Of a stretch of 64,000 nt of DNA, positions 13,101 through 21,539 are shown in pieces. A model generated the notes under the pieces. That model worked only from the letters and a program-made list of their open reading frames with translations, did not search any database and had not been told where the DNA came from. This stretch comes from Holacanthus passer (Eukaryota; Chordata; Actinopteri; Pomacanthidae), in assembly GCA_025331565.1 (NCBI GenBank), contig JAFREQ010000045.1, positions 2,232,001 to 2,296,000 of the forward strand, read 5' to 3'. How positions within the stretch are numbered: position 1 is the first letter of the stretch; every line of letters starts with the position of its first letter. The position numbers and the translations under genes are program-made.

Positions 13101-16100
13101 AAGTCAGAAAATACAACTACTACTTCTGCTATTACTAATATTAATTTGCAGTACATTTATAGTTATAAAGACAGAAAACAGTAACAGCTAGAAATTTAAA
13201 CTACCTCATGCGAATTAGATCATGGTGTCCTGTGGCATTCAATCTCAACACACCAGTTACTTCATCTTTTAAGTAGAAATTTAGGAGGTGATGAAATCCT
13301 TTGGCTTTCTTACTAAAGAACAATGTTTTTTCATAAAGGGTTGGTGCAAAGCCTGCACATCCACTCTGTTCTACTTCACTCGTCTGCATGCTCTCATGAT
13401 CCCAAGTAAATTTGACAAACCTCCACACACGGATGTCACTTGTGATCATCTTGTCTTCATTTTCACTCCCAGTCAGATGAAGACATTTTACTGTATTTGA
13501 TAAGCTGAAGACTGAATGGTGCTCTGTGTTTCTGCTCGTCTCTGAATGTTGTGCGAATGAGAGGATCTTATGAACAGATCTTTTGCCTGTTTTTAAAAAG
13601 CCTTCTTTGCTTTTCTCTGCTAACTCCTGTAGGGGGCGGCATCCCTCATGGTGTGTTGCCGGAGATGGGGCCGGGGGGTAACGTGGGCCAACTAACCGAG
13701 CACAGGCCACGCTGGACGGGCACGCATGAAACTGTCCAGTCCCCCTCTGACACTAAGCAAAAGCGCAATAAAGCTCAGGCTGACACTGAAGCCAGGAAGG
13801 GGGCCGGGGCTGCTGGCTCAGGCCTCACACAGCCCGAACCCGTGGGGGGTAAAACCAAGGGGGGCAAGAGAGGCAGCGTGTCCTGGGCCCCTGACCTGGC
13901 AAAAGACCCGATCTCAGAGTCTGTGTCAGACTCAGTTTCTGGCTCACTTACTGACATAGGTGCACAATTAGACTCAGTCCCTGCTGAGGTTCGGGATCAG
14001 GCTGCAAAGACAGCCAATAAGCCTGAGACCAAACAGGCACGTAAGTTCTCTGTAGATGCTTCAGCTAATTGGGAGGCAGCAAGGTCCAGGAGGGATTCAG
14101 CAGGTGAGCACCGGTCATCAACTCCAAAACAAACCACATCAGTTTCCCCCCCAGATTATATTCTACCCTGTCTTTACCAAGTGATACGAGAAGGATTTCC
14201 CTTGTTAAATCAGTTCTGCAAGGTTCACATTCACATTTTTGATATATAATTATCAGTTGTTGAAACACTCAACTGGTATTCTTCTCTTTAAGGTAAGTCA
14301 CCACCGAACTTTAACTCAACACAGTCACGCTTCTCAATAATTTTGCTGGACGCCACTTTCCCACATCCTCCTCACTCAGTGGCTCGGCATCAGTCGCCTG
14401 GCACCTCAGGACCTGCCATCACATCGAGTGCCCAGAGCACTTTAACACACAATCACACACATGAGTATGTCAGCTAATCACACCCTGTACTTGAAAAGTG
14501 GGTCATCCAACCAACACAAGAGCAGGACACTTGTGACCTGAGACCTTTCTGGTAGCGCACTGTGTACTTCTTCAGATGTCCACCTCTCAGGCACTTTGAC
14601 CAACTTCTCACTCCTGAACAGGGGGAGGTATCAAGTTCACATGACTATTTGTCTACGACAGGCCAACTTTTTTTATCACCATGTTACATGATCCTGCTTT
14701 TTGAGAGACCTTTTGCTCAAAGTCAATCCTTCATCCAAGTCCTATAAATCAATGTGTCCTTTGTTGAAATTTTCTTACTACAAATTTTATGTTATATTTA
14801 ACTACTACTTTCAGCAAGAAAGCAAATCATTGTATTTCCCAAAATCTTAAGCAATTCATAATATAAAAGCCTGATATAAAAGGTTAAAGGTACAATTGTC
14901 TTGAGGGTTTGATAATATTCTTTTACAGCAGATATTCACCCACTATTGTGTTTAAACTTATACACAATCCAGTGGTGACCTAATTTTTTGGCCATGGAGG
15001 AATTTGAGTTGTAAAATAGCCAATATCTGCTGTAAACGGAAAAAAATCTCAGTAATGGGACGCTGAAGTTCAACGGCATCTACACACTTTTGCAATTTTA
15101 TGAGAACTTCAAAGAACAAGGATCATGGATAAATTAAAACAAGCTGGCTGGAGGTGTAAAAATCAGTTTGGGAATTCAAAGTATCACCTCATTGTGGTGC
15201 TTCAGTTTCCCATTACTTCACCCTGTTCCCCTACTGAGGCATTATGGTGTTAATTTGAGTTTTCTGTCATCTCAGCCTCCCCTACTCCACCCTATGGCAT
15301 CACTGTCCTGGAGTGTGTGCGCGACTCCATGGTGCTGGCCTGGAAACAGCCCACCTTCATCGGCGGTGCTGACATCACCGGCTACTTCGTGGATTACCGT
15401 GAGGTGGTCGATGGCGTGCCGGGGAAGTGGCACGAGGCCAACATCAAGGCTGTCAGCGAGAGGGCCTACAGGGTGAGGTCATATTAAATTCAACCCAAAT
15501 TCAACTGATTTTAAAGACCTACAGGACAAATTCATAAGCAAGGTTTCGTCTTCTTGTCCCTTGGTCTGCAGGTGTCTGACCTGAAGGAGAACAGGAAGTA
15601 CCAGTTCCAGGTGCGGGCGGCCAACATGGCGGGTGTCGGCATCCCATCACTGCCCAGTGACACCTTCCTGTGCGAGGAGTGGACCATCGCTGTGCCAGGT
15701 TGGTGAGACCACCTATTAAACCTACTGAGAGGATTTTCAGACATCTTCATGTCGGGACAGAGCTCAAAATCCACATGTAACTATCATATAAATACTATAT
15801 TTAAGTACTTTATAGAAAACATACAAAGTACTTGTTGAATTCATAGTTACAATTGGATGTGGGACAAAGGCATTTTTTTCCAATTTCCAAAGTCCAATTT
15901 GTTTTTAATTCTTGTTTTTGATGCACTTACACAATATATTAACAAATAAACAGCGCTATAAGAACACACATAACATAAAACCAGCAACACACATGTGTGT
16001 TGTGTGTGTGTGTGTTGTGTGTGTGTGTGTTTTTAACTCTCTGTTTTGGACCACAGGACCTCCTCATGACCTGCAGATAAGAGAGGTGCGAAGCGACTCC

Positions 16101-19100
16101 CTGGTTTTGCTCTGGAAGCCACCCGTGTACCAAGGCCGCGATCCGGTCAACGGGTTCTACATCGACATCAAGGAGGCAGAAGCACCAGAGGAGGCCTGGA
16201 GAGGAGTCAACAATAAGGCCACGGAGAAGACGTACATCAAGGTCGCCATCATCCAGCTGAGTGCTTTTTCTCCTCTGAGAGGTTAAATTACATGTGTAAT
16301 CTGGGTGTTTTCCTTTCATTTTTCAGATTAAGAACCTGAAGGAAGCAGAGACGTATGTGTTCCGGGTGCGCGCTCAGAATAAAGCAGGTGTTGGAAAAAC
16401 CTCAGACGTGACAGAGCCGATCCCAGCTCTGACCAAACCAGGTAAGAAAAAGATGAACCGCTGGAGACAAGCTAATTATTTCAACCTCTAACTCTACCTT
16501 CTCCGGGTTTCAGGCACCAAGGAGATAGTTGTGAACGTTGACGATGACGGTATCATCTCCCTGAACTTCGAATGCGGCGACATGACCCCCGACTCCAAAT
16601 TTGTGTGGTCCAAGAACTACGAGGACATGACAGACTCATCCCGCCTGACCATAGAGACCAAGGGAAACAAGTGAGACGACGCTGAGACTCTTTGATCAAC
16701 CCACCATCACTCAGTGTTCTTCTTTAACGCTCTCACACTGTGTTTCTCTGAAGGTCCAAAGCTGTTTTCAACACTCCTGGAGAGGAGGACATTGGCATTT
16801 ACTCATGTCAGGTCACTCACACTGATGGTGCTTCATCCAGCTACACTCTTTCTGAAGAAGGTAGGTTACAAAGTCCAGAAGAGTTAAATGTAATAAAATG
16901 ACCAGTCTGTTTATGATTGTCTTTCTCCTGTCTTTGTCAGAGTTGAAGAGGCTGCTGGAGATCAGTCATGACCACAAATTTCCCAGTGAGTGTATCATCA
17001 TCTCCTGTCATTGCTGCTGTTTTTAAGTATGTATCTACTGAGCTGACATCATCATTCCCCTCTTCAAACTAGTTATTCCCCTGAAGTCAGAGCTGGCTGT
17101 GGAGCTGCTGGAGAAGGGTAGAGTTCGCTTTTGGCTGCAGGCGGACAAGATGTCAGCGAACGGCAAAGTCGATTACGTCTTCAATGATAACGTTCTCTCT
17201 CAGGGGGAGGTCAGCGAACACAAGATGAACCCTCAGTAATTTGTATGTTAAATGTATGTGTTTGTGTGTAAAAGGTGTCGTCTTTGGTTTGTAGAAATAC
17301 AAGATGAACTTTGACAAGAACACGGGTGTGATTGAGATGATCATGGAGTCTCTGACCCCGGCAGATGAGGGCACCTTCACCTTCCAGTTGCAGGATGGGA
17401 AAGCTACTAACCAGTCCAGCTTGGTACTGATAGGAGATGGTATGTTCAGGCAAACAAAACAATCCTGAAGATCCTCCTAATCAAAATTTGATAAGCTGCA
17501 CTTTTGCTTAGTTTAAATCTTTTTTTGGAGGTAAAACCCATAGAGAATCAGTGGAGGTTTACTTTTTAGCAAAGAAATATAAATTATTAAAAGTGGTGCA
17601 AAAATTCAGTTGATGGCAGCTTCAGTACAAATATATTGATATTATATCAGCCTTGCAAAAACTGTTGAGTGTGTACCGTCCTAATGCAGAGTTTAGAGCA
17701 ACAAGTTCTGACCACTGGAGGGCAGTAAAAACATTTAAGAAAGCACATAGTAAAATTGCATCACAGATGATCTTGCCAGATTGAGCAGTTCAACAATATT
17801 ATTATTATTATTATTACAAGAAGAAGAAGAAGAAGAAGAAAGAAAGAAAGAGAGACTGAGTATCCTGTAGATTTTGTGGTTATTAAGTGTTTAACATTGT
17901 AATCTCTTTATATTTGCAGTGTTCAAGGAGCTGCAGAAGGAATCGGAGTTCCAGAGGAAAGAATTTTTCAGAAAGCAAGGTATGGATTACTCACTGAGTA
18001 TTTCAGCCCTAAATACTGATATATTACTTACATATCTAGGGCTGCAACTAACATCTGCTGCTCATTGCTGATTAAACAGTTGCTCATCAAATAATGCTCA
18101 TCCCAGTAGCTCTTCCATATCTACATCTGCATTACATGTCCTGGTTTCTTTTTTAATAACTGTCATGTTTGTTCCAGGTCCTCACTTTATCGAGTATTTG
18201 GGTTATGAGGTGACACCTGAGTGCTGCGTTGTGCTGAAATGCAAGGTGGGACAGGAGTTTAAAGATTTTTCATGCTGCAGTCTTTTAAAGAAATAATGTG
18301 AGTGTCTTAACTTTTGGCATCCTTGTGTTGTATTTCAGGTTGGCAATGTGAAGAAGGAGACCTCAGCTCTGTGGTATAAAGACGGACGTGAGATCAAGGC
18401 GGACGAGCACCTTGGCTTCACAGAGGGAGTGCTGAAACTGGAAATTGCTCAGGTGAGAACATGAGGAAAGACACCTGTGTGAAGTGTGAATCTATGTATA
18501 TGTATATTTCTGTATTGTATAATTGTCACTGAATTCATTTGCATATATGAATGTAAACTGTGGAAACCTTGCACAAAGATGCAGTAAATGGATCCTTCAC
18601 ATTTTGTGATCTGTCACCACAGTGTTGGTCCATAAGATTTGAGTAAGTTGGAGTAAAAAAAAAATGAACAAATTAACAAGTTAACATTTTTTTTCCCTAA
18701 TTACACTCCTTTAACTTTTTATTATAAATAACCAGCATTATCTGTCTTTAAAATAAATTTAACATATCATATTTTAAGACATAACAATTAAATTTGTTCA
18801 CACTAAATTTTTGGACCCCATCGTCACTTCTCTAACTCTTCTGTCTTCTTCTTCTTCTTCTGTTTTAATTAGTACTTTTCCTTCAAATTTCATCTAACCC
18901 TCTTCTCCACTCATAACTCACTCCCATCCCACTGTATCGTCTCTAAACGTCTGTCCGAGTGTCGACATGACATCCTTCCAGGTGCTCTAACATACTGTAT
19001 ATAAACAAGATGTCACATGTGTCCCATTTCAGCGTGACTCCCCCGCAGACACAGCAGACCGTGCCGAAAGCCTAATCTGGAGAAGACTTAAAGTTGGGAA

Positions 19101-21539
19101 CAGTTTTCTCTTGTCATCATGGGCCGACGGCCACTTCTGGTTTTGCCGTTCTGCCTGAGAATGCTTTTTTAAAAATCGATGTTTGTTCGTTTGTCTGTTT
19201 GCTTTTTTGCTTTTGCGTCATATATGTGTTATCTGCAGCACCCATAGCAGAAGAGAAAGCTTGCCTTGTTCAGATGAATACAAATCATATTCCTTGTTTG
19301 GTGTCGTCTTTATGGCTGAGTCTGACGTGTTCCTACTCTCTCTGTCAGATTTCCAAGAAGGATTCTGGTGTGTACGAGGTTGTTCTGAAGGACGACAGAG
19401 GAAAAGACACTTCCACATTGAATTTGAAAGATCAAGGTAACCTTACAGAGTCACACAGTAAGAAAACCAATGACCGCGTGACTGGAGCAAATATATCACT
19501 ATATATATTCTCTTCTAGGTTTCAAAGACTTGATGAATGAAGTTTTCAGTTTTATCGGTAAGAGAATAAACATTTTGTCCCCAAATAATGTGACACCTGA
19601 TGCACTTTAAATTTGTGCTTGACCCTAAATACATGTTTGAATTCTTCTATTTTAATTGCAGCCAATTCCTCGACTCCACTGAAGATCACAAGCACAGATG
19701 AGGGCATCCGACTCTACACCTTTGTCAGCTACTATAACGATTTACTCCAAGTGACATGGCACTACAAGTACGATCTCTGTCTATGTTGCTGCTTGAGCAA
19801 GCATCTGTACATTTAGTATTAAAATGAATTAGTTGCAGTCACTCTAATTACTGCAATTAAGCTGATTCCTTTCACAACACCTGTTACTTGACTACTTTGT
19901 ATTATTTCAATGTGAATGTGTGAATCGTCTCGCTGACAGGGATTCGGCCATCTCCTTCTCTGATCGTATAAAGAGCGGTGTGGTGGGAGAGCAGCTGTGG
20001 CTGCAGATCACACAGCCCACAGAGAAAGACATGGGAAAATATGCCATCGAGTTCAACGATGGCAAAGGTGGCCTGAGGAGGACTGTGGAGCTGTCTGGTC
20101 AAGGTGAGACATTTTGACTCTCTCTAGACTCTCTTACAGACATATTATACATTTTTTTCCATAATTCAGATTTCTTGTTTTGCATACAACCTTTTTATTA
20201 TTTTTTTGCAGCATTTGATGACGCTTTTGCAGAATTCCAGAGACTCAAGTAAGTTTATGTAGCTGCAGAAACACACACTGAAGTGCTCTACATGACATTG
20301 CTTGCTTAGCTGCTTGACTGTTGTCAGAATTTTTCTGATTTGAGGAAATACATAAGAAACTATGCAGATTAAGCCCTGACTTTCACTTCTGATTCCCATT
20401 ACCTTTGACCTAATTTGTTGTTCTCTTTGTCTTTTGTTTAACTTCATCAGAGCTGCTGCTATTGCAGAGAGAAGTAAGTGATGTTGTGTTTAAAACTTCT
20501 TTATGTTTGGCATATTTTAGACCTGGATGAATCATCAGGAAGACCTGTCCTTCATATATTGTTTAGATATACTGTATAATGAAGTTTCAAATGCTGCAAC
20601 TTGAATTTTTAACTGAAACTGCAAAGACAGATCACACAATATTACCATTATTGTTTCCAACTAATACTTTACGTCCTGTAAACTTAACTTTAACTTTTTG
20701 CAGTAAATGATCCAGATTATATATTAGTAGAAATATTCAAAAGTGAGAGATTCAATTTAGAGACAAGACTTGCTCTTCTCAGGTGTGGACAAAAAACACT
20801 GTAATTCATTTATAAGCACTTTTGTTTTTGGAAGAGCCAAAGAAATAAAATGTATGTACTATAATTATTGAAGCTAATATTGTTTCTTTCAGATCGTGCT
20901 CGAGTCGCAGGAGGCCTGCCTGATGTGGTCACTATACAGGAGGGCAAGGTAAACTGTTTCAGCTAATTCTGATATTACAACCCCGATTCCAAAAAAGTTG
21001 GTACGCCTTGGAAAACACAAATAAAAAAGAATGCAGTCATGTAGTTGCCCATGTACTAATCTCCTTTGTACCATCACGTGACAAAGTGTTGAACCTCTCT
21101 CCATCCTCGCTTGTGAACGACTGAGCCTTTCCAGGATGAACCTTTCATACCCAATCATGATGCTATCACCTGTTACCAATGAACCTGTTTACCTGTGGAA
21201 TGATCCAAACAGGTGTTTTCAATCAGTCCACAACTTTCACAGTCTTTTGTATGTGTTGCATGTTTGTCCTCCTTCCAGGCCCTCAATCTCACCTGCAACA
21301 TTTCGGGCGACCCCGTGCCAGAGGTCACCTGGCTGAAGAACGACAGGGAGATCACATCCGACGACCACTGCATCCTCAAGTTCGAGTCGGGCAAGTTTGC
21401 CAGCTTCACCATCACCGGCGTGAACACTCAAGACTCTGGCAAGTACAGCATCCTGGTGAAGAACAAGTACGGCACAGAGAGCGGGGACTTCACCGTAAGT
21501 GTCTTCATCCCTGAAGAGGCGGGCGGCAAGAAAAAATAA
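1649..21539 (+). CDS. myom1: Myomesin-1 gene, 37 coding exons
   Basis: Encodes the M-band crosslinker of sarcomeric thick filaments, which binds myosin and titin and dimerises through its last Ig domain. Joining the exons listed in the module entries keeps frame at every junction and gives 4833 nt, about 1610 residues; human MYOM1 is 1685. Domain order is the family order: head, two Ig (My2-3), three Fn3 (My4-6), EH insert, two Fn3 (My7-8), five Ig (My9-13) joined by short helical linkers. The ATG at 1649 starts MSGSIPFYQKHHRHYD, close to mammalian MSLPFYQRCHQHYD. The stop at 21537 follows SVFIPEEAGGKKK. The N-terminus lacks the KQSTAS repeats of human. 5' untranslated exons were not identified. 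Teleosts may keep two myom1 copies; I cannot tell which this is. No frameshift or stop breaks the gene. Confidence 0.95.
4190..4487 (+). repeat. Degenerate ~56-bp tandem repeat in myom1 intron 3
   Basis: The motif (G)(A/C)NATCACAGATTGTCT recurs at about 4244, 4302, 4357, 4414 and 4470, a period of 55-58 bases over about five units. Around it CATGAYATCAC, CACTTGTRATRTCACAGTAGA and similar strings recur in register. A decayed minisatellite; each unit carries TCACA-type steps. Confidence 0.7.
5151..7049 (+). CDS. myom1: myom1 exons 4-7: Ig domain My2
   Basis: Exons 5151-5308, 5505-5597, 6684-6772 and 7008-7049, residues about 142-269. The Ig core is clear: FVIKPRSHTVWEKQCVRLHC with the B-strand Cys, the Trp of the C strand in RVVWYKNN, and CDFDDTAQYRVSAMN as the F-strand signature. 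Exon 7 is a short linker (FKGEIDESLPTPR). Phases run 2,2,1,1. The acceptor of exon 4 lies in the string CTATTTATAG. Intron 5 (5598-6683) holds a dispersed repeat, listed separately. Confidence 0.93.
5826..6372 (+). repeat. Dispersed repeat in myom1 intron 5
   Basis: Begins AATAATCTTTATTTATAGAG and runs through CATTGCAAAGTGCGTCACAC, then phrases such as GTAGAGCTTTAAAAGTCAGC and GAAACAGGTATAATGTGGTC. I know this as a widespread teleost interspersed repeat with a TTTATTTATA-type head; I cannot assign its class. It is non-coding and broken by substitutions. Confidence 0.6.
8274..8679 (+). CDS. myom1: myom1 exons 8-9: Ig domain My3
   Basis: Exons 8274-8435 and 8518-8679, both 162 nt and phase 1-1, residues about 269-376. 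They encode FGVSFGREGETMSLGC (B-strand Cys), YQPEVQWYRD (core Trp) and LNKEDEGLYTLRV, then SAYVFVRG, all very close to human My3. Intron 9 (8680-9947, 1.27 kb) shows no exon-like segment. Confidence 0.94.
9948..10763 (+). CDS. myom1: myom1 exons 10-12: Fn3 domain My4 and linker
   Basis: Exons 9948-10089, 10302-10501 and 10710-10763, residues about 377-508. Fn3 signatures are APGAPLDVRC, ITVxWKQP-type IVTWKQPAVDGG and YTFRVRAVNKSG. Exon 12 is the conserved linker APWTGQIIVTEEEPA that separates My4 from My5 in vertebrates. Splice phases 2, 1, 1. Confidence 0.94.
10873..11261 (+). CDS. myom1: myom1 exons 13-14: Fn3 domain My5
   Basis: Exons 10873-10997 and 11078-11261, residues about 509-611. 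Contains YVVLSWKPPGEKG and the G-strand motif YSFRVRCCNSAGVGEPS, matching human My5 with few changes. Introns here are under 100 bases. Confidence 0.94.
11345..11722 (+). CDS. myom1: myom1 exons 15-16: Fn3 domain My6
   Basis: Exons 11345-11519 and 11601-11722, residues about 612-710. Contains TSVVVSWQASSDAKELVGYY and KYVFRVRAVNAAGLSQFS. It ends in phase 1 (ATT G), the phase at which the EH exon 17 can be included or skipped without frame change. In mammals the My4-My6 segment carries regulatory phosphorylation sites; I did not try to place them. Confidence 0.93.
13633..14103 (+). CDS. myom1: myom1 exon 17: EH-myomesin insert (cassette exon)
   Basis: A 471-nt exon, phase 1 at both ends, between Fn3 domains My6 and My7. 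This is exactly the place of the alternatively spliced EH segment of vertebrate MYOM1, which in mammals marks embryonic heart. It begins GGGIPHGVLPEMG, like the human GGG start, and encodes 157 low-complexity residues rich in Gly, Lys, Ser, Pro and Asp, with no folded-domain signature. The human segment is about 96 residues. In the family it acts as an entropic spring. The acceptor is CTCCTGTAG and the donor GTGAGC. Intron 16 (11723-13632) and intron 17 (14104-15275) are the long introns expected round a regulated exon. Confidence 0.88.
15276..15698 (+). CDS. myom1: myom1 exons 18-19: Fn3 domain My7
   Basis: Exons 15276-15472 and 15572-15698, residues about 868-975. Contains CVRDSMVLAWKQPTFIGGAD, DYREVVDGVPGKWHEAN and YQFQVRAANMAGVGIPS, then CEEWTIAVPG, the same closing motif as human My7. 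Confidence 0.94.
15994..16031 (+). repeat. (TG)n microsatellite next to the exon 20 acceptor
   Basis: About 38 bases of alternating TG with two TTG interruptions, followed by TTTTTAACTCTCTGTTTTGGACCACAG and the exon at 16057. It forms a UG-rich tract just upstream of the polypyrimidine region in the transcript. Confidence 0.9.
16057..16441 (+). CDS. myom1: myom1 exons 20-21: Fn3 domain My8
   Basis: Exons 16057-16241 and 16327-16441, residues about 976-1075. Contains PPHDLQIREVRSDSLVLLWK and YVFRVRAQNKAGVGKTS. The exon 20 donor is GTCGCC, clearly sub-consensus, and its acceptor sits 25 bases after a (TG)n tract (listed separately), so this exon may be spliced weakly. Confidence 0.92.
16514..16985 (+). 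CDS. myom1: myom1 exons 22-24: Ig My9 and helical linker
   Basis: Exons 16514-16670, 16754-16860 and 16941-16985, residues about 1076-1178. Begins GTKEIVVNVDDDGIISLNFEC and carries the F-strand DIGIYSCQVTHTDG. Exon 24 (45 nt) is the linker LKRLLEISHDHKFP, one of the helices that make the My9-My13 tail elastic. Confidence 0.93.
17073..17979 (+). CDS. myom1: myom1 exons 25-27: Ig My10 and helical linker
   Basis: Exons 17073-17209, 17295-17439 and 17920-17979, residues about 1179-1292. Contains SELAVELLEKGRVRFWLQAD and DEGTFTFQLQDGKATNQS. Exon 27 is the linker VFKELQKESEFQRKEFFRKQ. Intron 26 (17440-17919) holds a compound (ATT)n(AAG)n microsatellite. Confidence 0.93.
17796..17856 (+). repeat. 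Compound (ATT)n(AAG)n microsatellite
   Basis: Seven or so ATT units run directly into AAG units, then GAAA/GA steps, in myom1 intron 26. Likely polymorphic. Confidence 0.9.
18039..18110 (+). repeat. Fragment of the AGGGCTGCAACTAA repeat family
   Basis: CTAGGGCTGCAACTAACATC, then GATTAAACAGTTGCTCATCA: the diagnostic end of a common teleost interspersed element. Other copies in the window lie near 27800, 39845, 53650 and 61600. Confidence 0.6.
18178..19557 (+). CDS. myom1: myom1 exons 28-31: Ig My11 and linker
   Basis: Exons 18178-18245, 18339-18452, 19349-19436 and 19519-19557, residues about 1293-1395. Contains PHFIEYLGYEVTPECCVVLK, SALWYKDGREIK and KKDSGVYEVVLKDDRGKD. Exon 31 (39 nt) is the linker FKDLMNEVFSFI. 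Intron 29 (18453-19348) shows no further exon. Confidence 0.92.
19662..20473 (+). CDS. myom1: myom1 exons 32-35: Ig My12 and linker
   Basis: Exons 19662-19767, 19940-20103, 20212-20248 and 20451-20473, residues about 1396-1505. Contains STDEGIRLYTFVSYY, SAISFSDRIKSGVVGEQLWL and DMGKYAIEFNDGKGG. Exons 34 and 35 (37 and 23 nt) encode FDDAFAEFQRLKAAAIAER, the last helical linker. These microexons are fixed by phase (2 then 1) and by similarity to human AYAEFQRLKQAAIAEK. Confidence 0.92.
20893..21539 (+). CDS. myom1: myom1 exons 36-37: Ig My13, dimerisation domain
   Basis: Exons 20893-20948 and 21279-21539, residues about 1506-1610. Contains GGLPDVVTIQEGK, LNLTCNISGDPVPEVTWLKN, DSGKYSILVKNKYGTESGDF and the tail TVSVFIPEEAGGKKK. 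In the family My13 forms the antiparallel homodimer that bridges thick filaments. Inside exon 37 the codons for V-S are GTA AGT at 21495-21500, a perfect splice-donor hexamer in phase 0. Use of it would remove the last 14 residues (see the alternative 3' exons). Intron 36 is largely a transposon remnant. Confidence 0.94.
20977..21253 (-). mobile_element. MITE-like element, truncated, in myom1 intron 36
   Basis: Starts with the terminal repeat ACAACCCCGATTCCAAAAAA and continues as the reverse complement of the copy at 54716-55198 (shared text includes ATGAACCTTTCATACCCAAT and AATGATCCAAACAGGTGTTT). The match stops at about 21250, only some 28 bases before exon 37. It is non-autonomous: I see no transposase. 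Confidence 0.75.

Noticed and set aside
13201..13710. 169-codon minus-strand open frame overlapping the EH exon
   Set aside because: Shadow of the plus-strand EH exon plus intron; no family resemblance and no minus-strand gene context.
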